Assembly (NCBI GenBank): GCA_047624005.1
Contig: JBLHPE010000004.1
Span: 1 to 64,000 of the forward strand
Direction: 5' to 3'
Length of the DNA: 64,000 nt
Source: Ascidiaceihabitans sp047624005
GTDB taxonomy: Bacteria; Pseudomonadota; Alphaproteobacteria; Rhodobacterales; Rhodobacteraceae
The position numbers were made by a program, and so were the translations under genes. This document shows positions 50,320-59,263 of the stretch, piece after piece. Each line of letters begins with the position of its first letter. Positions within the stretch are counted from its first letter, which is position 1. Under the pieces are notes generated by a model. That model was given only the letters and a program-made list of their open reading frames with translations, made no database searches and was not told the origin of the DNA.

Positions 50320-51251
50320 GCGCGGCCCTTTAGGTTTCTGGCAAGCAGGTCCATCGCAGCCATACGAACGGCGACGCCCATCTCGACCTGCTCTTGGATC
50401 ACACTGCGGTTGATGTCGTCAGCAATGTCGCCGTCAATTTCGACGCCGCGGTTCATTGGTCCGGGGTGCATAACAATGGCGTCTGGTTTTGCATGGGCCA
50501 GCTTGTCAGCGTCTAGGCCAAAGCGGTGATAATATTCACGTTCAGACGGGATGAACCCGCCGTCCATGCGTTCTTTTTGAAGTCGCAACATCATGACAAC
50601 ATCGACGTCTTTGAGGCCCTCATTCATGTCGTCAAAGACCTCGACCCCGAATTCTTCGATCCCCGAAGGCATCAATGTTGGTGGGCCGATCAGGCGGATG
50701 CGGTTTTCCATCTTGCCCAACAGCATGATGTTTGAGCGAGCAACGCGGCTGTGTGCAATGTCACCGCAAATTGCGATGGACAGGCGGTGAAGGCGGCCCT
50801 TGGCCCGTCTGATTGTTAAAGCATCTAACAATGCTTGGGTTGGGTGTTCATGCCGTCCGTCACCAGCATTTAGAACCGCGCAATTCACTTTTTGAGCCAG
50901 CAGGTCCACAGCACCAGAGTGGGGATGCCGCACAACCAAAAGATCCGGGTGCATTGCGTTCAACGTCAAAGCTGTGTCGATTAGGGTTTCGCCCTTTTTG
51001 ACGGAAGACGCTTGCATCGCCATGTTCATAACATCTGCACCCAAACGTTTGCCTGCCAGTTCGAAGCTGGCTTGGGTCCGTGTTGAGTTCTCGAAAAACA
51101 TGTTTATCTGGGTCAGGCCGGACAGCACATCGGAATGTTTTTTGCTGCCACGGTTTAGCGCCACATAATCTTCGGCCAGATCAAGGATCGTTGTGATCTC
51201 TTCCGGCCGTAATTGTTCTATCCCCAAAAGGTGGCGATGCGGAAATGTCAT
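50316..51251 (-). CDS. pyrB: Aspartate carbamoyltransferase catalytic subunit
   Basis: A 311-aa enzyme, the first committed step of pyrimidine synthesis. It has the carbamoyl-phosphate motif ENSTRTQASFE (about residues 54-64), HEHPTQALLDALTI and the aspartate loop, including MRLQKERMDGG. The start ATG follows GAGGTCCCGCAC. First gene of pyrB - two membrane proteins - dihydroorotase homologue - plsY, with a good promoter at 51278-51306. No regulatory subunit gene pyrI is here, in line with a PyrB/PyrX type complex. Confidence 0.96.
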   Translation of the reverse strand: MTFPHRHLLGIEQLRPEEITTILDLAEDYVALNRGSKKHSDVLSGLTQINMFFENSTRTQASFELAGKRLGADVMNMAMQASSVKKGETLIDTALTLNAMHPDLLVVRHPHSGAVDLLAQKVNCAVLNAGDGRHEHPTQALLDALTIRRAKGRLHRLSIAICGDIAHSRVARSNIMLLGKMENRIRLIGPPTLMPSGIEEFGVEVFDDMNEGLKDVDVVMMLRLQKERMDGGFIPSEREYYHRFGLDADKLAHAKPDAIVMHPGPMNRGVEIDGDIADDINRSVIQEQVEMGVAVRMAAMDLLARNLKGRA

Positions 51252-51277
51252 GTGCGGGACCTCGTGATATTTGAGGC

Positions 51278-51306
51278 GTTATAAAGGGGGGATCGGATTG
51301 CGGCAA
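51278..51306 (-). promoter_or_regulatory. Candidate sigma-70 promoter of the pyr operon
   Basis: On the minus strand, TTGCCG and TATAAC are separated by exactly 17 bases, and the -10 lies about 27 bases before the pyrB start codon. GAGGCG and CGCCTC flank this segment, so the promoter lies within a long inverted repeat (51273-51313). The match is good for a housekeeping promoter, but unproven. Confidence 0.5.
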
Positions 51307-51329
51307 GCGCCTCGATTTTTAAGAAAGAT

Positions 51330-51362
51330 GCCTCCGGCGGGGATATTTAGGGCCAAAAGAAA
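51330..51362 (+). repeat. Dispersed intergenic repeat, short type (copy 4)
   Basis: GCCTCCGGCGG, then GGATATTTAGGGCC and AAAAGAAA. It matches copy 2 at 28 of 33 positions. Unlike the long copies, it lies in a divergent promoter region, about 45 bases before the glycosylase-like gene and upstream of the pyr promoter. All four copies in the window have the same orientation. Confidence 0.7.
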
Positions 51363-51407
51363 TCAAGGGGCGTTTTGTCTGTTGTTTTATACAGTTAGAG
51401 TGGTCTC

Positions 51408-52196
51408 ATGGAATCAGCAGAGTTTCATTCCGCCGCCGCGATGTTGGCATGGCAGGTTGAGTTGGGCGCAGATGAAGCAATCTGTGATTCTCCGATCAAT
51501 CGCTATGAGTTGCCGGCCGCATTGGCCAAACCTGCAAAGGCGGCGGCAGTCGATCCGAAAGCAGCGTTGAAACCTACGCCTATCGCCAAAGCCCCTGAAG
51601 TTGATGTTGTTGCGATCGCACAATCGTTGGCCGCACAGGCTGGTGATTTGGCCGCACTTGGGCAGGCCTTAGCTGGATTTGAACATTGCGAATTGAAACG
51701 TGGTGCCCGCAATATGTTGTTTGGTGCGGGTGTCACGGGGGCGTCGTTGATGGTTATTGGGGATGCACCCAACCGCGCCGATGATCGGGCTGGTGTCTTT
51801 TTTGATGGCGCAATTGGTCAATTGTTTGACAAGATGTTTGCTGCGATTGATCTAACCCGCGGCGGGGATGCGCCATCGATTTATCTGTCGCATGTAATGC
51901 CGTGGCGCACGCCGCAAGATCGCGATCCTAAGCTGGCAGAGCTGGCGATGTTGAAACCTTTTGTGCAACGCCAGATTGAACTTGTGAACCCGGATATTGT
52001 TGTCCTGATGGGCAACATGGCGTGCCAATCTTTGTTGGGCAAGCGCGGGATCACCCGATTACGTGGAGATTGGGTCGAAGTTGTCGGCAAGCCGACCTTG
52101 CCGATGTTTCATCCCGATTATTTGATGCGTAACCCTATTTCCAAGCGCGATGCATGGGCTGACCTATTGTCGATCAAATCCCGTTTGCGGGGCTAA
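51408..52196 (+). CDS. Uracil-DNA glycosylase-like protein (family 4 fold, cluster ligands missing)
   Basis: A 262-aa protein. The N-terminal 90 residues are Ala-rich and of low complexity. From about residue 95 it has the family 4/5 glycosylase fold, with IGDAPNRADDRAGVFFDG at the place of GEAPGxxExxxGxPF and FHPDYLMRNP as motif B. The 4Fe-4S cluster of family 4 needs four cysteines; only the second (EHCELK) is present. The KCRPP place reads HVMPWR and the last Cys position is not Cys (AMLKPF). It thus may be a cluster-free relative whose activity on uracil DNA is unproven. Confidence 0.8.
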   Translation: MESAEFHSAAAMLAWQVELGADEAICDSPINRYELPAALAKPAKAAAVDPKAALKPTPIAKAPEVDVVAIAQSLAAQAGDLAALGQALAGFEHCELKRGARNMLFGAGVTGASLMVIGDAPNRADDRAGVFFDGAIGQLFDKMFAAIDLTRGGDAPSIYLSHVMPWRTPQDRDPKLAELAMLKPFVQRQIELVNPDIVVLMGNMACQSLLGKRGITRLRGDWVEVVGKPTLPMFHPDYLMRNPISKRDAWADLLSIKSRLRG

Positions 52197-52210
52197 CAAC
52201 CGGAGAAATC

Positions 52211-52753
52211 ATGAGCCGAATTGACGAGAGTGCCGCGTTTATTCCTGTACGCATAGCTGTTCTAACGGTGTCCGACAGTCGTGGGCTGGATCAAGATCGA
52301 TCCGGTGATGTTTTGGTGGGTCGGTTGACAGACGCGGGTCATATACTGGCGGACCGTAAAATTCTGACGGATGAACGCAATGATATCGCTGCACAATTGC
52401 GCGATTGGTGTGACACGTCAGAAATTGATGTGGTGATCAGCACGGGCGGTACGGGTCTGACAGGTCGTGATGTAACCGTTGAAGCCCACCGTGATGTTTA
52501 CGAAAAAGAAATTGATGCCTTTGGGACTGTTTTCACAATTGTCAGCATGCAAAAAATTGGCACATCGGCGGTGCAAAGCCGTGCGACGGGCGGGGTGCGC
52601 AATGGAACCTACCTGTTTGCATTGCCCGGCAGTCCGGGTGCGTGCAAGGATGCGTGGGATGAAATTTTGGTCCGTCAGCTAGATTTTCGCCATCGTCCCT
52701 GCAATTTCGTCGAAATATTACCTCGTTTAGATGAACATCAGCGACGGAAATAG
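52211..52753 (+). CDS. moaB: Molybdenum cofactor biosynthesis protein MoaB/MogA family
   Basis: A 180-aa protein of the MoaB/MogA fold. It has VLTVSDSRGLDQDRSGDVL near the N-terminus and VISTGGTGLTGRDVTVEA as the molybdopterin-binding loop, then GTYLFALPGSPGACKDAWD. Length and motifs fit MoaB; its exact role (adenylation or not) is known to vary. CCGGAGAAATC precedes the ATG. moaD and moaE are 11 kb upstream. Confidence 0.9.
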   Translation: MSRIDESAAFIPVRIAVLTVSDSRGLDQDRSGDVLVGRLTDAGHILADRKILTDERNDIAAQLRDWCDTSEIDVVISTGGTGLTGRDVTVEAHRDVYEKEIDAFGTVFTIVSMQKIGTSAVQSRATGGVRNGTYLFALPGSPGACKDAWDEILVRQLDFRHRPCNFVEILPRLDEHQRRK

Positions 52754-52848
52754 CATAGCTGTCCGTAACAACACTGTGCACTTGGTATTTTTGCAAAGCA
52801 AACTAGGTTAAAGGTGGGCTGAAGTGATCGGCCTTTTAGGGATGTAGC

Positions 52849-54303
52849 ATGCGGTTTTTAAGGCAAAGTTTGGTTGGTGTGTTTCTGGCCGCGTTGACGC
52901 TGGGGTTATTGGCCTTTGCGGGGCAAATGATCGGCGGCGCTGTTCAGGAGCGTATGAGCAAAGAAAACCGGGCTCGCCCTGCGCAGGAGCGCGTGTTTGC
53001 TGTGAACGTCATTCGCGCAGAAATGGGCACGCAAACGCCCGTTCTAACAACCTTTGGTGAGGTGAAAAGCAGGCGAACCCTTGAACTACGTTCTGCGGCT
53101 GCGGGCCGTGTGATTGAACTGTCCGACCAGTTTGTAGATGGCGGCGCAGTCACAGCAGGCCAAGTATTGGTGCGGATTGACCCTGCAAATGCCCAATCGA
53201 CGGTCGCGCGCGTGCAGGCAGACATTGCGGATGCCCAAGCGGATGGGCGGGATGCAGAACGCGCCTTTGCGCTGGCCAATGATGAACAAACCGCCGCGCA
53301 AGAGCAGGCCGATTTACGGGCCAAAGCACAGCGGCGCCAAAGCGATTTGCTGGCGCGTGGTGTTGGCACTGCGGCGGCATTAGAGACTGCAGAATTGGCC
53401 GCGTCATCCGCCCGTCAGGCCGTGCTTGCGCGCCGACAGGCTGTGACCCAAGCACAAACGCGAATTGATCAGGCAGCTTCGGCCATATCGCGCGCAGAAA
53501 TCGCGCTGGCGGATGCGAAGCGCGAATTGGCTGATACGACTTTGATCGCCCCGTTTGATGGCAAGTTGAGTGCCCCAAGTGTCGTGACTGGCCGTTTGGT
53601 TGGTGCCAACGAACGGTTGGCGGAATTGATTGATCCGGCCGCGTTAGAGGTATCTTTTCGTGTATCTACTGCGCAATATGCACGATTGCTAAACACATCC
53701 GGTGACATCCTGAACGCAGATGTGAGCGTAATCTTGGATGTTGCTGGTGTGGATTTGACCGCACAAGGGCGCATTAGCCGTGCCAGTGTCGGAGCGGGTG
53801 AAGGGCAAACCGGACGTCTAATTTTTGCAAAGTTGAACGGCAGTGTTGGTTTCAAAACTGGCGACTTTGTCAAAGTTCGCGTGCAAGAACCCCCGCTTGA
53901 AAATGTTGTGCGTTTGCCATCCTCAGCTTTGGACGCCAGTGGCACAGTTTTGGTGCTTGGCTCTGAAGATCGGCTGGAAGCGATCGAGGTCGAAATGATA
54001 CGGCGACAAGGGGACGACATTCTTGTGCGGGGTCGTGGCCTTGAAGGGCGCGATGTTGTTGAGGGACGCACGCCGCTGTTGGGTGCGGGCATCGTGGTTA
54101 AACCCCTGCGCGGGACAAACGAAATCCCTGATGCCCCGTCGATGGTTGAATTGACGGAAGAACGCCGCGCCAAACTGGTTGCTTTCATCGAGGGCAACAC
54201 ACGGATGCCCGCATCTGCCAAAGCCCGCGTACTGGCCCAATTAAGCGAAGCTCAAGTGCCCGCCCGTATGGTCGAGCGCATTGAGGGTCGGATGGGAGGC
54301 TGA
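52849..54303 (+). CDS. RND efflux periplasmic adaptor (membrane fusion protein)
   Basis: A 484-aa adaptor. An N-terminal hydrophobic anchor (residues 8-25) is followed by a lipoyl-like part, FGEVKSRRTLELRSAAAGRV, a long helical hairpin rich in Ala, Gln and Arg (about residues 105-215), then the second lipoyl half (LIAPFDGKLSAPSVVTGRLV) and beta-barrel. The last 60 residues (from about 425, SMVELTEERRAKLVAFIEG) are an extra helical tail not seen in common AcrA-type proteins. It should link the inner-membrane pump to an outer-membrane channel. The pump gene follows after five bases. Confidence 0.9.
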   Translation: MRFLRQSLVGVFLAALTLGLLAFAGQMIGGAVQERMSKENRARPAQERVFAVNVIRAEMGTQTPVLTTFGEVKSRRTLELRSAAAGRVIELSDQFVDGGAVTAGQVLVRIDPANAQSTVARVQADIADAQADGRDAERAFALANDEQTAAQEQADLRAKAQRRQSDLLARGVGTAAALETAELAASSARQAVLARRQAVTQAQTRIDQAASAISRAEIALADAKRELADTTLIAPFDGKLSAPSVVTGRLVGANERLAELIDPAALEVSFRVSTAQYARLLNTSGDILNADVSVILDVAGVDLTAQGRISRASVGAGEGQTGRLIFAKLNGSVGFKTGDFVKVRVQEPPLENVVRLPSSALDASGTVLVLGSEDRLEAIEVEMIRRQGDDILVRGRGLEGRDVVEGRTPLLGAGIVVKPLRGTNEIPDAPSMVELTEERRAKLVAFIEGNTRMPASAKARVLAQLSEAQVPARMVERIEGRMGG

Positions 54304-54308
54304 CGATT

Positions 54309-57300
54309 ATGCGCGCTATTCCAAACGCCGCTGGCGGCATCCTATCCTATTTTACCCGTCACAAGACGGTTGCAAATTTACTGCTGGTTATCATGGTTGT
54401 GGCCGGTGTGGTTGCGATCCCAAACATGCGGGCCCAGTTCTTCCCTGATGTGATTATCGACAATGTCACTGTCAGCGTCCAGTGGAACGGGGCAGGGGCC
54501 GAGGATGTCGATGCAGGGATTGTCCAAGTTCTAGAACCTGGGTTGTTGGCTGTTGAAGGCGTCGAAAGTTCCTCCAGTGTGTCACGCGAAGGCTCAGGTT
54601 ATATCGTCCTTGAATTCACGCCGGGCTGGGATATGGCGCGGGGGGCGGATGATGTGCAATCGGCTATCGACACGGTCTCTACCTTACCCGACGAGGCTGA
54701 AGAACCAGCAGTGCGGCGTGGTGCATGGCGGGATCGTGTGACCGATGTGGTGATAAGTGGGCCAATCGCGCCAAAGCAATTGGGTCAATTTGCTGATGAG
54801 TTTGTTATCCGATTGTTTGCGGCGGGTGTGACCCGTACGACAATTCGGGGTGTAGCAGCACCACAGGTTATGATCGAAGTGCCATCGTCGCAATTGATTG
54901 CCAATGACGTCACAATGTCCCAAATCGCCGCCGCTATTGCGGAGGAAGTAAACGCCGATCCGGCAGGTGACGTGACAGGTGCAAATGCGCGTGTGCGCAC
55001 AGGCACCCAGAAACGAACCGTCGAGGAAATATCGGGCGTTGTTTTGCGCTCAAACCCTGATGGCAGCACGCTGACCGTTGGCGATGTGGCGCGGGTACTG
55101 CAGCAAGGCGTCGACCGTGAACGGGGTTATTTTGTCGGGGACAACCCTGCGATATCGGTGCGGGTTGATCGTTCAAACAACGGTGACGCAATTGCAATGC
55201 AGGCATCGGTCCAAGAGGTGGCGGACACCTTGCAATTGACCTTGCCCCGCGACGTGACAATCGGGCTGATCCGTGCGCGCGCCGCAGCGATTTCAGCGCG
55301 TCTTGATATCTTGATCGACAACGCGATGATTGGCCTGATGTTGGTCGTGGCGTTGTTGTTCTTATTCCTCAATGCTCGCACTGCGTTTTGGGTGGCTGCA
55401 GGTATTCCAGTGGCGCTGATGGCCGCGATTGCGCTGATGTATATTGGTGGGCTGACCATCAACATGGTGAGCCTGTTTGGTCTGATCATTACGCTTGGGA
55501 TTGTGGTGGACGATGCCATCGTGGTGGGCGAACACGCCGACCATCGTGCCCGACACTATGGCGAATCCCCTGTGGTTGCTGCGGAAAATGCTGCACGCCG
55601 TATGGCTATGCCTGTTTTCGCTGCTACACTCACAACTGTGATTGCCTTCTTTGGTTTGATTGCTGTTGGCGGCCGCTTTGGTGATCTGATCGCTGATATT
55701 CCATTCACGGTGATCGCCGTGCTGATAGCGTCCTTGGTTGAGTGTTTCTTGATCCTGCCAAACCACATGTCCCATGCGTTGGTCGCGATAGATAAAAAGC
55801 GTTGGTATGACATGCCAAGCCGTGTTGTGAATATTGGTTTTGATTGGTTCCGTGCCAACATCTTCCGCCCGTTTATGGGTCTTGTGATCCGCGCCCGATA
55901 TGTCGTTTTGGCCAGTGTTATTGTTGTGCTTGCAAGTCAAGTGGTGCTGTTTATCAATGGGGACGTCCAATGGCGGTTCTTCAACGCGCCCGAACGTGGA
56001 TCGGTCACTGGTAACTTTGCGATGACCGAAGGGGCCAGCCGGGAAGATACCCTTGCCATGATGCGCGAAATGCAACGCGCAACCGAGGCGCTTGCGACCA
56101 AGCACGAGGCTGAGACGGGTGTAAACCCAGTTGATTTTGTGATTGCCGAAATTGGTGGCAACGCGGGCCGTGGCCTTTCTGGGGTTGAGAGCAAAGACGC
56201 TGATTTGCTGGGCGGTATCTCGATTGAATTGATTGATGCGGATTTGCGCGTTGGCTATTCCAGCTTTGCCTTTGTCGCCGAATTACAGGACATGGTTGTG
56301 CATCACCCCTTAGTCGAGACGGTCAGCTTCCGGTCATGGCGCTCTGGCCCTGGTGGTGATGGTTTGGACGTGCAGTTCTTTGGCGCGGAAACCGATGTGC
56401 TAAAGTCCGCAAGTCAGGATTTGCAAAAAGCCTTGTCGATCTATCCCGAAGTCAGCGCGATGCAGGATAATTTAGCTTATGATAAGGAAGAGCTGATCCT
56501 TGATCTCACAGCCCAAGGTCAGGCGCTGGGCTTTACCATCGACACGTTGGGTCGTGCCTTGCGCAATCGTTTGAACGGGATTGAAGCGGCGACATTCCCT
56601 GATGGTGCCCGCAGCGCTACCATTCGTGTCGAGGTGCCAAGCAGTGAGTTAACGGCAGATTTCTTGGAGCGGATGCAAATGCGCACCCCAACTGGCATTT
56701 ACGTTCCATTGGCCGATTTGGTCAGTGTTGAACGTCGCACTGGGTTCAGCACGGTGCGCCGCGAAAACGGTATCCGCTTGATTTCAGTCACAGGCGATGT
56801 GTCTGAAGACGATCCCGCCCGCGCCACTGAAATCAATCGCGTTTTGGCTGAAGATATATTGCCCAACATTGCCTCGACCCGTCAGGTTGAATGGCGCATG
56901 GCAGGTCTTAGCGAACAGGAAAGCACGTTCCTGAATGATGCTTTGACAGGGCTGATCCTATGCCTGACCGGAATTTATCTGGTGCTATCATGGGTCTTTG
57001 GCAGTTGGACGCGGCCTATGGTTGTGATGGCGATTATACCGTTTGGATTGGTTGGTACGATTTATGGCCACGCCGCGTGGGGTGTGCCGCTTAGCATGTT
57101 CACCGTTGTTGGATTGTTGGGGATGACAGGTATTATCATCAACGATTCGATCGTTTTGGTCACCACTATCGACGAATATGCTGAGGATCGCGGACTGGTG
57201 CCGTCCATCATCGATGGCGCTGCGGATCGATTGCGGCCCGTCATGCTGACAACGCTGACAACTGTGCTTGGCATGTCACCATTGCTGTACGAACAATCCC

Positions 57301-57716
57301 AACAAGCGCAGTTCTTGATGCCGACCGTGATCACGCTGGTCTATGGCCTTGGGTTTGGGATGTTGCTTGTGCTGCTTGTCGTGCCTGCATTGATCGCGGC
57401 CCAACACGATGTTTCACGTCACATCACCGCAATGCGCCGCGGTGTTGGCGCACGGGCCAGTGGATTGGCGTGGAGCCTTCGGGTGCTTTGGCTCGCCATT
57501 TTGGCATGGGGCGCGGCCACCATGGGCTACACAATCGGCTTTGGCACATTGCCTGCACAAATCGTCGCCCAAGTGCCAATGACCGCCGATATGTCACCGA
57601 TGATTGCAGCGCTTAGCTTGTTTATTGCGGGGAGCGCCGCACTTGTCCTCACGGCCTATATCTTATTGGCGCTGGGCTTTCAGATCGGTGCGCGGCGCAA
57701 ACGGCGTTTGGCTTAA
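54309..57716 (+). CDS. RND efflux transporter permease (AcrB/MMPL superfamily)
   Basis: A 1135-aa resistance-nodulation-division pump with 12 predicted helices in two halves and two large periplasmic loops. FFPDVIIDNVTVSVQWNGAG follows helix 1. The intramembrane proton-relay region reads GLIITLGIVVDDAIVVGEH, with the paired Asp (IVVDDAIV); the second half has GLLGMTGIIINDSIVLV. The length is slightly above the usual 1030-1060, due to a C-terminal extension with two extra hydrophobic segments. Substrate unknown. The outer-membrane channel gene is not adjacent. Confidence 0.92.
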   Translation: MRAIPNAAGGILSYFTRHKTVANLLLVIMVVAGVVAIPNMRAQFFPDVIIDNVTVSVQWNGAGAEDVDAGIVQVLEPGLLAVEGVESSSSVSREGSGYIVLEFTPGWDMARGADDVQSAIDTVSTLPDEAEEPAVRRGAWRDRVTDVVISGPIAPKQLGQFADEFVIRLFAAGVTRTTIRGVAAPQVMIEVPSSQLIANDVTMSQIAAAIAEEVNADPAGDVTGANARVRTGTQKRTVEEISGVVLRSNPDGSTLTVGDVARVLQQGVDRERGYFVGDNPAISVRVDRSNNGDAIAMQASVQEVADTLQLTLPRDVTIGLIRARAAAISARLDILIDNAMIGLMLVVALLFLFLNARTAFWVAAGIPVALMAAIALMYIGGLTINMVSLFGLIITLGIVVDDAIVVGEHADHRARHYGESPVVAAENAARRMAMPVFAATLTTVIAFFGLIAVGGRFGDLIADIPFTVIAVLIASLVECFLILPNHMSHALVAIDKKRWYDMPSRVVNIGFDWFRANIFRPFMGLVIRARYVVLASVIVVLASQVVLFINGDVQWRFFNAPERGSVTGNFAMTEGASREDTLAMMREMQRATEALATKHEAETGVNPVDFVIAEIGGNAGRGLSGVESKDADLLGGISIELIDADLRVGYSSFAFVAELQDMVVHHPLVETVSFRSWRSGPGGDGLDVQFFGAETDVLKSASQDLQKALSIYPEVSAMQDNLAYDKEELILDLTAQGQALGFTIDTLGRALRNRLNGIEAATFPDGARSATIRVEVPSSELTADFLERMQMRTPTGIYVPLADLVSVERRTGFSTVRRENGIRLISVTGDVSEDDPARATEINRVLAEDILPNIASTRQVEWRMAGLSEQESTFLNDALTGLILCLTGIYLVLSWVFGSWTRPMVVMAIIPFGLVGTIYGHAAWGVPLSMFTVVGLLGMTGIIINDSIVLVTTIDEYAEDRGLVPSIIDGAADRLRPVMLTTLTTVLGMSPLLYEQSQQAQFLMPTVITLVYGLGFGMLLVLLVVPALIAAQHDVSRHITAMRRGVGARASGLAWSLRVLWLAILAWGAATMGYTIGFGTLPAQIVAQVPMTADMSPMIAALSLFIAGSAALVLTAYILLALGFQIGARRKRRLA

Positions 57717-58516
57717 CCGGCGGTACAGCCGCGAATATCGACGGAATGTGTGGAGCCAAGGATGGTGATGCGCACGTCGGATCGATTGATGGAAAACGCA
57801 GGACCAGCGGAATGATACATCTGTGACACGGCAACAATCTGGCCGCCTTGGCGTGTCGTCTTAGGCTCGCTGACCCAGATAGCGTCTTGGCCGGCTTCAA
57901 TCACTGCTTCTTCGCGGCCACCAGCGGACGGCATGGTCACACGCGCCTCGATTTGCATGCCATCAGATGTCGGAGTGATCCGACAGGTTGCGGCACGGAC
58001 GCCAGCCTCGCTGGCTGAATACGGGGCAGAGGCCAATGCGGAGGCAATGGATGGTGTCGGAACACCGCCAGCAGCCTCGAGCGTTGTGTCAAATTTCAAA
58101 GTATAGGGCGCGCAAATGTCGGAACAGACACCGATGTCCATACGCCCCTTTAGGCGGATCGGTTTGTCCGCACGTTTGGGGGCAATGTGCAGTGGGATCA
58201 CCACAGATCCCTTGTAGCCAATTGAACGGGTGCCATCATCATGAAACACTTTGGGCTGCGGCCATGTGATCTGCAAATTATCAATATTGCGGGCGCCGTT
58301 CCAGCTGAATTGCGGGGGGATGCCAGAATCACCGGGCGCACGCCAATATGTTTTCCAACCGTCCGCCAATGTTAGGCGCAGTGCGGCAACGCGGCGGCCA
58401 TCGGCCAATTCCCAACCCTGCAAGACCTCAGCCACCACAGGCACAGGGGTTTGTGCCAATGCAGGCACGGCAAGCGTTGCAGAGAGGGCGATGGCGGACA
58501 GGAGAGGTCTAAACAT
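57713..58516 (-). CDS. Periplasmic DsbD alpha-domain-like protein (no membrane domain)
   Basis: A 267-aa protein with a signal peptide (residues 1-21, cut after ALAQ) and an immunoglobulin-like domain of the DsbD-N type. This carries WKTYWRAPGDSGIPP and, at about residue 130, the redox pair in GVCSDICAPYTL. Full DsbD has a membrane part and a thioredoxin domain, both absent here, so the protein would take electrons from another thiol carrier. The C-terminal half is a second domain with two further cysteines (TCRITP, RGCTAG). It converges with the pump gene, overlapping by four bases. Confidence 0.85.
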   Translation of the reverse strand: MFRPLLSAIALSATLAVPALAQTPVPVVAEVLQGWELADGRRVAALRLTLADGWKTYWRAPGDSGIPPQFSWNGARNIDNLQITWPQPKVFHDDGTRSIGYKGSVVIPLHIAPKRADKPIRLKGRMDIGVCSDICAPYTLKFDTTLEAAGGVPTPSIASALASAPYSASEAGVRAATCRITPTSDGMQIEARVTMPSAGGREEAVIEAGQDAIWVSEPKTTRQGGQIVAVSQMYHSAGPAFSINRSDVRITILGSTHSVDIRGCTAG

Positions 58517-58666
58517 ACTCTATAAATGGCGACCCAGCCGCCAAATGCCAAGTCACGTTGCGGTTAGCTATGTTTCGCGCATCCCTTAAACGTGCGCTTA
58601 TGGCACTTGCGCCACAGTAGGTTGATGCCGCACACTGGGCATAAGGACCCCAACTTGGAGCGACCT

Positions 58667-59248
58667 GTGAGCACGAACACGATTGAATTGTCTGGGGATT
58701 TGGCAGGTAAGCTGCTAATTGCCATGCCCGGAATGGGCGATATGCGGTTTGATCAATCGGTGATTTTTATGTGTGCGCACTCGGCCGAGGGAGCGATGGG
58801 ATTGATCATCAACAAACCTGCGCAAGATGTAGTTTTGGGCGATGTTCTGGGACAACTCGACATCGACGTCAGCCAAACAGTGCAGCAATTGACGGTGCAT
58901 ATAGGTGGTCCAGTTGAAACAGCGCGCGGGTTTGTGCTACATTCGCGTGATTATGAATCCAATTTGCAAACCCTGAAGGTAGACGATGATTTCGGGATGA
59001 CCTGCACCTTGGATGTCCTCGAAGATATTGGCAAAGCGACGGGGCCTTCGCGGTCACAATTGATGCTTGGTTATGCAGGATGGGGGGCAGGTCAGCTGGA
59101 GGGCGAAATTCGTCACAATGGTTGGTTGGTTTGCGAGGCATCGCCTGAATTGGTGTTCGAAGTTGATGATGATGTGAAATGGTCTAAAGCGCTGAACTGC
59201 ATCGGTGTGAACCCGTTAACCCTGTCATCAATGGCTGGACGGGCATAG
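58667..59248 (+). CDS. YqgE/AlgH family protein
   Basis: A 193-aa protein of the UPF0301 (YqgE/AlgH) family, with LIAMPGMGDMRFDQSVIFMC, GAMGLIINKP and YAGWGAGQLEGEIRHNGWL, which are diagnostic. The role is uncertain; in Pseudomonas AlgH has been linked to alginate control. I chose the GTG at 58667, since TTGGAG lies six bases upstream; an ATG at 58592 would add 25 residues not seen in relatives. Confidence 0.88.
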   Translation: MSTNTIELSGDLAGKLLIAMPGMGDMRFDQSVIFMCAHSAEGAMGLIINKPAQDVVLGDVLGQLDIDVSQTVQQLTVHIGGPVETARGFVLHSRDYESNLQTLKVDDDFGMTCTLDVLEDIGKATGPSRSQLMLGYAGWGAGQLEGEIRHNGWLVCEASPELVFEVDDDVKWSKALNCIGVNPLTLSSMAGRA

Positions 59249-59263
59249 ATCGGTGCCTGCGGG

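Noticed and set aside
55362..56105. 247-codon open frame antisense to the RND pump gene
   Set aside because: His/Asn-rich shadow frame; the pump gene reads through without a break.
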